A stretch of DNA of 40,000 bases, from assembly GCA_031835245.1 (NCBI GenBank), contig JAVKOQ010000273.1, forward strand, positions 1 to 40,000, read 5' to 3'. Source of the stretch: Balamuthia mandrillaris (lineage: Eukaryota; Discosea; Longamoebia; Balamuthiidae). Every line of letters starts with the position of its first letter. Position 1 is the stretch's first letter. Below the pieces are notes generated by a model. It did not search any database. It was not told the origin of the DNA and saw nothing but the letters and a program-made list of their open reading frames with translations. Below, in pieces: positions 31,386 to 40,000 of this stretch. The translations under genes and the position numbers were made by a program.

Positions 31386-31870
31386 TACATTTTCCTTCTA
31401 CCCTTTTTCTTTGCTTCTTTCATTTCTTTCTCCACTCTCTCCTCCTCCTCTCTCCCCCGTATCTTCTCCCTCTTTGCTCTTCTCTCTCTCCCTCCCTCTT
31501 TTTTCTCTGCTCTCTGCTCTCTGCTCTCTGCTCTCTCCTCCTCTCTGCTCTCTGCTCTCTCCTCTCTGCTCTCCTCCTCTCTGCTCTCTGCTCTCTCCTC
31601 CTCTCCTCTCTCCTCTCTCCTCTCTGCGCTTTTTGTCCTGTCGGCAAAAACGGTGAGAGCGGGGGAAAAATCATCCAGATCGCGTAACCTGATGGTGCGA
31701 GGGTTCCTCCGGATTGCTTCGTTAAAGCGCAAACGAACAAACGCCTCTTCCTCCGTTGGAGAACAAGGAACTCGGAAGACCGGAAGTAAGAGCAGAAGAG
31801 AAAAGACAAGAAAAGAAAAGGGGGGCGCCTTCTCCTTGTTGAGCTTTGGAACTATACAAACCAACAAACC
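31386..31870. other. PEP mutase 3' region and RhoGAP-fusion promoter
   Basis: No gene is supported. The left part (31425-31625) is pyrimidine-only repeat. The rest leads into the ATG at 31871. Reading frames on the minus strand here are translations of the repeat. Confidence 0.4.
31500..31625 (+). repeat. TCTGCTC heptamer minisatellite
   Basis: Starts with about four perfect 7-base units (near 31507-31540), then degenerate CTCTCCTCTCTGCT units. It is the reverse complement of the array at 22564-22612, and lies on the sense strand of the flanking genes. Confidence 0.85.
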
Positions 31871-34800
31871 ATGTTCAAAGGCCACAAGAGAAGAAAGAGT
31901 ATCGACACAACCCGAGTCGGCAAGACTGTCGAGAAGGAAGAGAAGGCGTCTCCCACCACCGAGAAGGAACAGAAGAAACTCGACAAGCTACAAAAGAAGG
32001 AGCAGAAGAAGCTTAGCAAGCAACAAAGGAATTCCATCCCAAAGAAGGGACCAGCCGCTGGCTCCCTCGTCAACGCAGAGAATGAGAGCAACAGCTTCAA
32101 ATCAGGCTCACCTCGCTCCAACACCGCCGCAGCAAGCATGCTCGCTATGACCACGGCGCAAGGGTTAACAACGGCCATCAATCAGAGCGGTAAGCCAGCG
32201 GCTGTCTTTGGGGTGGACTTGGAGGAGCTTATGAAGCTGCAGGAAAGCTTTGAGCCTAAGCTGCAGGTTCCACTTCTCGTGAAGGAATGTATTCACTATT
32301 TGGTGCGGAGAGGTATGTTTTTGTGCCTTGCTCCTTTTTTTCTCCATGCCCTGTGGTCGTTATATTTTCTTACGTATGTGTTAACAAGGAATGGGATCGG
32401 AGGGCATTTTCAGGATTTCAGCTCCTCTCTCCCAACTGGTTGTGCTTAAGGATGACTTTAACAGACAACTGACCAGTACGTGTCCAGTTTCAGAGTTTTC
32501 TTTCTTCCTCTTGCTTTGCTCTTCACAATAAAAAAACAGGAGGATGGGTTGTTAGGAGCTAACTCTCTCTTCCACACACGCACTTTAAAGCCAGGGAAAA
32601 GGTGGACTTGGAGCGGGTGGACAACCCTGATATTGTGTCCTCTTGCTTGAAGCTCTTTCTGCGAGAACTGCCATCTCCGTTGCTAACCTTTGAGCTTGGA
32701 ACTCTGTTCTGCCAAGCTATGGGTACCTCTACTGCACTTTTTGTTCTTTTATTTTCTCTTCCTTAGTTTCTACTGTTCACCCATTGTTTGTATCGCTATA
32801 GATGAGAAGCAAGGAGAGGCAGAAAAGATACAACAGGTGTCCTCGCTCATCGAGCAGCTTCCAGAGGTCAACCAGAACATACTATATGCCTGTCTATCAC
32901 TGTTGTTCATGGTATCTTGCAACAGCCATCACAACATGATGGACGCTGACAATCTCAGTCTCGTAGTTGGACCGAACATGTTGTGGAGTGAGCAAGGAGA
33001 TGTTTCTTTGGGTCATTTGGCCAAAGTTAATACTCTCATTCGATTCATGATTCAGAATCTCGATGAACTCTTCCCACTTCCCCTCAGCTCTTTCAGGCTT
33101 TCTACAGAGCCTGAGGTGCGTTCAGTAGCTTTCTATTTGTTGTTTGCATTCTAGTCCTCACGCTTCTTTCTTCTTCAGATGGCACTATTGAGGCGGAAGA
33201 TGATAGGACATAAGAAGTCGGTGCAATGTCTCTGCCACAGTGCCAATCATGATTTCGTCTGGAGCGCTGACTCTCTGGGCCTGGTCCGCATATACGATGC
33301 TTCGGTAAGTTCTCTCGTCCTCTCTCCGTCTCTCTGTCTCTCTGTCTCTCTCTTTCTCTCTCTGCATATCATATGTTATTGAAAGCGATAATGAATGTTT
33401 TGCTGTCTTTTTTATTTGTATGCAGAGCGTGGAGTTGGTGAATGAAGTGTCAACAAACATGCAGAACATCTTTTGTATGCTCGGAAACGGTGATAACATA
33501 TGGATCGGTTGTCCAGTCTCCATTCAAATACGAAGTGAAGAGGTAACGAAAACAGCCCTTCTGGAGTTTCGATATTAATGCCAACCAATACTCTTCGTTT
33601 GCTTGTTTAGTCGGGAGCTCTTCTGAGAGAAATGTCTTGCTTCTGCGGGTCTCTTCTCGAAGTTGGAGAACACGTATGGGCTGGAGGTGATGGCCAAGTA
33701 CATGTTTTTGACTCAAAGGTGATCATTTCATTTTTTTAAAACTTAGTTACTCTCCCTTTGCAAGTTTATTTACCAACAAGAGCAACGTTCAGACGTTCGA
33801 TAAAGTTGACACAATACAGGTTCCTCCCAGTGTCCTTACTTTTGCCATGGTCCTTGTAGGAGAAAAGGTATGGTGCGCTGGTACGGATAACAAAATAAGA
33901 GTATACAACTCAAAGGTACTATATCGCTTCTATTTCTTGCTCTTCCTGTTTGTGGTCATGCTTTTTCTATGTTCTTGTGTGGAATGGCATGCATTCATGC
34001 TCATGGTATTTGTTTGTAAACGTACAACAACGCATAGTCAAGAGTTTTGGAAACCGACTACGAGGCGCAGCGCAGAAAAATAAACCACATGATCAAAGTA
34101 GACAATACGGTCTGGTCCACATCTGACGATAAGACGATCGTGGTTTGGCACGCCGACACCCATGAGAAGCTAGCAACTTTGGACAGCCACAGCGGCTATG
34201 TCTACACGTTAACTCACTTCGGCAACCGTGTGTGGAGCTGTTCGTGGGATAAGCATATCTTAATATGGGACAGCAAGGTGTGTTTTTCTTCTTGGGACTT
34301 TACATTATTCTTTTCTTTGTTTATTTAAGTTCCGTGTCCTTGTTATCTCCATCAACAGACGTATGAACTTCTTGGAAGCTTGCCTACGTTCCACAATGAT
34401 GCGGTCAGCGGAGTTATATCCTGTTGGAACAAAGGGCTTGGGGAGTGGCTGGCCTGGTCATGCTCCTGGGACCGGTCTGTCTGCGTATGGAGTATTGCTG
34501 ATTGCACCAAGCCACCCAAACTATTCGCGCGAGATCCGAGCATGCGCCTGTCTGCCGCTCCGCTTACAGCCGCTCTACCACCACAAACCAAACCATTCAA
34601 CATTGAAGCTCAACAACAAGAGGAGGAGGACACACTGCTGCTTTCCAACCTTATTATTAATAGCACAGGAGATCAACTGCCGCCATCACCAAACTTTGGC
34701 TTGCTGCCAATACCGGATAGCACCGGCGCAAAAGAAAGCACAAATGAAGCAACAGAGAAGAAGGAAGAGAGCAAGGAGGCAGATCCTCCTACACCACCTG

Positions 34801-36218
34801 TTATTCTTTTGGATCCACCAACGTCACCAAAACCATCGACACCTGTTCCTTTGGTAGGGGCATCACCAACCACTAACACAAGCACAAGCCCTACTAGTCC
34901 GCGCGGGGGTAAGTTGCCCTCTTTGCTTCTCTGGCCCTTGCTTTCTTCTTGTTCTTCATGTTGCTAACCACCTGTTATTGTTGAAGTGCTGGATTGGGAA
35001 CAGCAAGCAAGAGCTAGGGCCGAACAACGAGCGCAGCGACCTACACCCACCAAGCTTACTGGACGGGAGGTCGTAAAGAACCTGCCAGCACCCGTTCTCG
35101 ACGACTCGACGGAACGAAGCGGCAGCTCCATACTCTTTGAGAAAATGGGCGTTGGTGCTCAGATAGCCCTTCGCAATTCAGAATCACAGCTATCTCTTAC
35201 AGTAGTAACAACAGCAGCAACAACTAACGAACCGAACGAACTACAATCTCTTCCTCTTCAAGAGAGCACAACGACCGGGGCATCTTCACCAACAGCAGAA
35301 GAAACGCCATCACCCGATATTGAAAGCAGCAACAATATGAAGAAGACGGTGTTAGTGGACTTTCATCAAGTAATTGTCGATACCAGCCAAAGAAAGGAAA
35401 TTGGGTGGAGCTATTCTCGTTTTCCAGCGGTGCAGGGTGCCATCGAGGCCCTCAAAAGTATGGACGAAGCCGGCATGCGTCTATTGCTCTGGTTGGGCGC
35501 CCCGCTAGATTACCAGGTTGCACCACCCTCCGCTTGTGTAGCACCCACCAACAATTGGAATGAGAGCAAGCTGCCTTCAACGAGCTCTGCTGGGGCCTTG
35601 CGATCCTCAAATGTGGCCCTCGGCCGTCCGCTTCCACCAATGGCAGCAGGAAGAGGAGGCAGCGGAGGCCCGGTCCCAATGCTTCCCTACTCTGGCCCAA
35701 AGGTCAATGAAGGCAGAAGAGCAAGCTCCCCCGATGGAAGAAAGTTCCCACAGCCACCTGCAGCACAGCTTGTCATCGGTGGAAGAAGCGGGCCGCCGCA
35801 GCAGGAACAACAACCAACAGCAGCAGCAACAAATGCAAGACCACTTCCTCCTTGCTCCTCTTCACCGCACCTCTCCAAAACCGTTGCTTCTCTTCCGCCC
35901 GTTGCCGCTGGTGGAGGGCTTGGCCCTAGTTTGAGAGAGCAACTGCACTGGATAAAGAACCACTTTGGCCATGATAAGTGGCTGCAAAGAACGATCGTTA
36001 TGGATAGAGAGATGCTCCCTTTGCTCCAAACGCAGTGCTACATTCGTGCTGCACCCACGGAAGAACAAGATGCAAGTCACCAGGAGGACATTCACATTCC
36101 CATCATCACATTTTGCTGTTCCAAAGAACCGGTAGCCCCGGCAGGCGAACAAACAGAAGCAAACCACACCACGATGAAGGACTGGAGCGAGTGGCCTTCC
36201 TTCTTCCCTGTAAGTTAG
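31871..36218 (+). CDS. RhoGAP / beta-propeller / degenerate 5'(3')-deoxyribonucleotidase-like fusion protein
   Basis: Eleven exons, 1156 aa: 31871-32312, 32389-32475, 32591-32722, 32802-33115, 33179-33304, 33426-33542, 33611-33718, 33793-33915, 34038-34277, 34359-34908, 34987-36218. The N-terminus is Lys-rich. RhoGAP (about 112-325) keeps the arginine finger in GSEGIFR and the Asn in VVGPNML, so Rho GTPase activation is likely. A WD40-like propeller (326-616) has repeats such as VWCAGTDNKIRVYNS, VWSTSDDKTIVVWH and VWSCSWDKHILIWD. After a P/S/T-rich linker, residues 864-1150 resemble NT5C-type HAD nucleotidases (VLVDFHQVIVDT, FPAVQGAIEAL, WIKNHFG, RTIVMDREM), but the second catalytic Asp is His and the TRDK Lys position is Glu, so activity is doubtful. 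The stop follows a perfect GTAAGT at 36210, so a further exon cannot be excluded. Confidence 0.85.
33326..33362 (+). repeat. Imperfect (TC)n in RhoGAP-fusion intron
   Basis: TCTCTG and TCTC units just after the donor of intron 5, on the sense strand. Confidence 0.85.
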
Positions 36219-36318
36219 TTATTTGGGAATCACCCCTTCCCAACATGTTTCGACTCTCTCTGCGCATTGTTGTTATATCCCAAAAAAGAAAAGAAAAGAA
36301 CAGAAATGAAGACTCTTA

Positions 36319-38243
36319 TTACAACCAAGGAAAAGGGGAGGCAAGGGGAGCGAAAAGCTTTTTCCTCAACGAGTTTAATTGAGTGGCAAGGAGGTTTCCT
36401 TCTTCAGGTTTAAGCCGCTGCCAATTGCAGATCTTACCCACGAATTCACTCCATTTGCCATCGTCGAACAGCAGCTGGATTTTTTGTTGATAGAGGGCGT
36501 GGTGCTTGTCTTCCTCCGCCATGAGTTCTCTGCGTAGCTGATGGATAAAAAGTGTGAGAAAAATCGCACATCGAAATTGATATGAAGCGTACCTGGGACC
36601 ACGGAAGCGAACCCCCATTCAGACATGCCAATAGCGAATAGAAAAGCGATTCATAATCGTCCAGCACAGAGGCCGTGTAGGACTCCGTGTGGGCGCATGA
36701 CTTGGCGCGATGCATAGCCCTGCTCATGAAGGTCAAGGTTCCGCTTAGTTCCTTTGTGCTATACTTTAGTCCAACCTTTGTGGCAAGCCCAATCGATAAG
36801 GACTGCCTGGAGCGATGCGGAAGGGTTGGTCGAGGAGGCCCACAAAATGATGTTAGAAGGCTTGACGTCTGAATGGAGGATCTCCTTCAGATGGGCAGCA
36901 CGCAGCGCCTCTTCCACCTGCTTGAACAGTTTGAGGAGGTCATTGAAGCGTCGGACTTCACGCCTACACCATTGTTCCAAGGTTTCCTCTCCCACGGGCC
37001 ACATTTCCAATGCTTCGTATTTATCTTGCACGTAGTGGTTAAGGAGAAGAGGCATACGTAGTCGTTTGACCTTGCCCCCGTCGGGAGATGTGGACTGTAG
37101 ACCCAACTGCACCATTACTTGCCGTTCTTTGGTGAGGGAGCCTTGGTGACGTGACCGGTTACGCTGACACCGTTTAAGCACAGTAGGTGTGTGATTTCTT
37201 CTTGTGATGGAGAAGACGGAGGCCTGCTCTTGCAAAATACCTCGAAAGATGCATTCAACCAGGATGCTTTCCTTGACCACAGGCTCCAGCCACAGTCGGA
37301 CCTGCTCTCCGGCTTTTTCTAGCTCAAATCCGAGATCTTCAGGTGAGGCATAGAGCACGCGCAGGAGGTAGTGTAGCCCTTGACCACATTTTTTTCCCAT
37401 CTGCAAGAAAAGGTGAGTGTGGACAAGGAGGAAAAGAGCAGGTGATAATACCTTCCCCGGCCCACAATGGGTAACTGCGAGAGCACATGAAACGGAAGCG
37501 CTGCTTTGCAGTGTAGCATCGAGGGGCTTACCGCTGTTCCCGTGAGGTTCATTCGTCGATGGATGCGAAGAAATTGGACCGAGTTGCTGTCTAAGGCAAC
37601 AAACCAAAATACGTCCCGATAGGGCTGCTTTGCAGTCAGTGTCAGCCAGCGTCGTATCAGCTGAGGTTTCACGTTGGAGTGTTGGATGTCCCGTTTCACC
37701 TCCATCACCAGGACAACAGTACTCCAGCTCTGAGCAACTTTGGGAACGAAGGCCACAAAGTCAGGCAGTTCCCTTCAAGGCTCGCTGATTTTTCGCCCGA
37801 ATAGAGCTGAACATGTCACGGAGGAAGTTTTGGTGTATGTCTTCCTTGTCGGTCCTGGTTGGCGGTTTGGTTTTCCTCGAGGGAAACACCCCGTCCGACA
37901 CCGGCGGAAGAAATTTCTCGAGCTCCTTGCTGCTTATGACCGTTTCCACTTTATCTAACCACTCGCTCACGGCGGCGTCGGTCTTGTTGCCTAGAGCAGA
38001 CAATAAAACAGTTTGTTTTAAGCCAGCGATTTCCTGGTCTTTTTGGGCCAAATGCAACTGGAACGTTTCAATTGCTTTCTCCTTCTGTCGATCCTTTTGG
38101 GCCAGCTGCAACTTGAGCGTTTCAATTTCTTTCTCCTGCTGTCGGTCCTTTTGTGCCATCTGCAACTTGAGCGTTTCAACTTCTTTCGCCAGCCGAACAA
38201 AATCAGCAACACTCAACTTTTGCGGGGGCGTGTGGTCTTCCAT
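36319..38243 (-). pseudogene. FunK1/Crinkler-like kinase gene, apparently decayed
   Basis: Parts in order on the minus strand: an N-terminal coiled coil made of three 18-residue repeats of the ETLKLQ-AQKDRQ type; a PD-(D/E)xK-like region with DFVAF and MEVKRD followed by QLIRRW and Q-x-x-R, as in the N-terminal half of FunK1 proteins; then a protein kinase domain with catalytic loop HSDVKPSNI and DWA where DFG is usual, then TLTFMSR and DDYESLFYSLL. Related coiled-coil/nuclease/kinase proteins occur among fungal FunK1 and Crinkler-type families (resemblance by eye). About three reading-frame breaks not explained by introns suggest it is a fossil gene, though some could be sequence errors. The copy still spans all expected domains, so decay looks recent. 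Confidence 0.6.
38041..38190 (-). repeat. 54-base tandem repeat (coiled-coil coding)
   Basis: Units at 38041-38094, 38095-38148 and a 42-base partial at 38149-38190 encode 18-residue coiled-coil repeats in the FunK1-like gene. Confidence 0.88.
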
Positions 38244-38863
38244 GCTTGCTTGGGATTAAGTGGTTGTTGCTGCAGCAGATGACGCACCCGAAACACTAGC
38301 AGCGGAGGGGGCAACCGCTACTGCACGCCGCCGTTGTTGGTCGAAGAGGCAAAGGGGGGGTTTTGGCGGGAAAAAAAAACGGTAAATATATCACGTCGTC
38401 ATGGAATTCATTATGCAAACCCTAACCCTAACCCTAAATTCTCGATCCACGGAATGAGAAAGAGAGAAGCAAAGTAGAGACTCTAAAGAAGTAAAGCTGC
38501 ACGCAAACAATCCCACCAGCCGATTCCTTTGCTTGCGATAACGATAGTGCAGAAACGAAGTGTTGCGTTAAAGAGCTCGTGAGATCGATCCATTCATATG
38601 GTCGTTTGCTTGGTGGCCAACTGGCGCTGTTCGTAGCTCGGTCGTGCGCATCCAACCTCCACCAAAGAGGAAGAAGAAAGGACATTGGAAGTTAACGTGG
38701 GGTCGGGTGGAACCACTCAGCGACCAATTCGTTGGTTGGGTTGATGCCGTCCGAGTGGTAGGGAGCAAGGAGACAAGAGAGAAGAGTAGAGAGTAGAAGA
38801 GGATCAAAGGAGGACTGCCGATTCCAACATCGGCAAGTTCAAGAGCGTGGAAAGTGGCAGCGC
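38244..38863. other. Intergenic region with telomere-type repeats
   Basis: No gene is supported. It contains a Gly/Ala-like GC-rich patch near 38280-38340, a TCACGTCGTCATGG motif at 38391-38404 and a telomeric-type repeat at 38419-38437. The rest should hold the FunK1-like gene's promoter and the UPF1 3' untranslated region. Confidence 0.4.
38419..38437 (-). repeat. Interstitial telomere-type repeat (TTAGGG)3
   Basis: Three perfect CCCTAA units flanked by A residues, 175 bases upstream of the FunK1-like start. Confidence 0.85.
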
Positions 38864-40000
38864 TTACTCGTACTGCTGCGAGTGAACATAGGCGGAGTAT
38901 CCACGTCTGCCACCAGTCCTGGCGGTAGCTTCCTGCGTGCTATCTTGAGAAAGAAGGGTTCCTCCTTCCGCCTGCGACTTGTAATCCTCTGCAAAGCTTT
39001 CTTGAGAAAAGCCGCTCAGGCTCAACCTATCAGAGGCTTGTGATTGAGACTGCGAAGCTTGCTGGCTGAGATAAGAAGGTTGCGTGAGGGAGGCTTGTCC
39101 TGTCATCATCATGGAGCTCTGTGAATAGCTGTTGTGTTGAGTGATAGGTCGCTGTGTAAAGTCGCTAGCTCCACCTCTGCGACCTCCACCCATTCCCATG
39201 CCCATTCCTGCTCCGGTCAAGGCGGCTTGCGTTGGAGATATGTAACCACCCCTGCCTGCTTGTCGTGCTACCATGTCACCACCAATACCGGATGCTGCTA
39301 TACGCCATTTTAAGTCAGCGGCGCTACAGTAAAGCGAGAAGAACAACAAGATGAAGAGTACAGGCACCTTCTTGCAGAGGGGGCATTGGCAGGCGCCTGT
39401 CGTATCCCATCAGGTCACGGGCGTCCAGGTATCTGTTGTTTGAATAATACTTGCGTGGCTTTTGAAATTGAACCATGCTCTGTTTCAAGTGGTTGAGTGG
39501 TCCCTCTACCAAAACGTGGTTGCTCTTAAAGTGCACTAGAAGGTTGTTCCACAAAGGTTGCTACAGTTTGGAGAGAGGGAGGGATTGATTAGAAGATTGG
39601 CTTTTTTTTAAAAAAAAGAAAAAGAATAAAGTGGTCATTACCTTCGAAAGCACTTTAGGGTTGCCCAAAATGACCAACCCATACTTAGCTCGTGTGAGAG
39701 CGACGTTAAGACGGCGAGGGTCATTTAAGAAACCGATGCTATGGCGTTCGTTGGAGCGGACGCAGGAAAGAATGATAAAGTCTTTCTCTCTTCCCTGGAA
39801 AGAGTCCACGCTAGCCACTTCGATCTCCTTGTAGAGTTGTGCGCGGAGAGAGCCATTGCGTTGCATGTAGTTGACGAGATAGGCGCGTTGGCCTTCGTAA
39901 GGTGTGATTACACCAATCTGAGAAGGGTTAACCCCACTTTGTAAAAAGTAGGTAACTATTTTCTCGCAAATGGCAGCTTCTGTTCTATTGAGATAGGAGG
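38864..40000 (-). CDS. UPF1: UPF1/RENT1 RNA helicase, C-terminal part
   Basis: Partial: the gene enters from the right edge. Exons visible: >40000-39642, 39560-39368, 39297-38864. The first holds the second RecA domain of an SF1 helicase: [28 protein letters not shown], motif [21 protein letters not shown] and motif [18 protein letters not shown] with its arginine finger. [18 protein letters not shown] and QFQKPRK follow, matching the conserved UPF1 end. The tail is Gly/Met-rich, then rich in SQ/TQ pairs ([27 protein letters not shown]). In animals SMG1 phosphorylates such sites during nonsense-mediated mRNA decay. UPF1 is an ATP-dependent 5'-3' helicase central to that pathway. The family is certain; the 5' two-thirds lie outside the window. 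Confidence 0.95.

Noticed and set aside
36210-36218. GTAAGT at the end of the RhoGAP fusion as a true donor
   Set aside because: Possible, but the in-frame stop follows at once and no downstream segment adds more than a few Lys-rich codons, so the simple stop is preferred.
38419-38437. Telomere-type repeats considered as a chromosome end
   Set aside because: Only three units, with coding genes on both sides.

Overview
This is nuclear DNA of a gene-dense protist: about 13 protein genes in 40 kb, with many short GT-AG introns of roughly 70-200 bp. Sense-strand (TC)n/(TTC)n tracts occur inside introns, and simple repeats encode poly-Q, poly-E and Q/P-rich protein segments. The gene content (copine-type C2 protein, ELYS nucleoporin, UPF1, RhoGAP, F-box/ankyrin, phosphoenolpyruvate mutase, FunK1-like kinase) and the interstitial TTAGGG-type repeats suit a free-living amoeboid protist. 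My best guess is Amoebozoa of the Acanthamoeba/Balamuthia kind; this is inference with low confidence. I recognised no rRNA, tRNA, CRISPR array, transposon or virus-derived element.

Layout, left to right. (+) triple-C2/zinc-knuckle protein, 11 exons (4-3442). (+) small poly-Q orphan, 3 exons (3639-4304). (+) single-exon leucine-rich-repeat protein with a C-terminal Cys module (4439-6700). (-) F-box/ankyrin protein, 8 exons (9479-6751). (+) fused HAD phosphoglucomutase/GH65 phosphorylase, 15 exons (9967-15509). (+) glutamate-decarboxylase-like PLP enzyme, 8 exons (16429-18685), with an apparent one-base frame slip in an A6 run. (+) SH3 protein (18913-19992). (-) family-16 methyltransferase (22042-20024). 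(-) ELYS-like nucleoporin, 19 exons (29506-22637). (+) phosphoenolpyruvate mutase with a mitochondrial-type presequence, 2 exons (30209-31385). (+) RhoGAP/beta-propeller/degenerate deoxyribonucleotidase fusion, 11 exons (31871-36218). (-) decayed FunK1/Crinkler-like kinase gene (38243-36319). (-) UPF1 helicase, 3' part only (>40000-38864).

Exon joins were set by eye from GT/GC donors, AG acceptors, reading phase and family conservation. For the large genes (780, 581, 1386, 1736 and 1156 aa) all exon lengths sum to a multiple of three, which supports the models.

The genes do not form one pathway. The HAD-GH65 fusion can link disaccharide phosphorolysis to glycolysis. PEP mutase points to phosphonate synthesis. 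ELYS and UPF1 are nuclear pore and mRNA-surveillance housekeeping genes. The most unusual items are the RhoGAP/propeller/pseudo-nucleotidase fusion, the ankyrin gene whose introns fall at one fixed position of a 34-residue repeat, the strict strand bias of the pyrimidine microsatellites, and an ATGTCGTC-type motif recurring in intergenic promoter regions.
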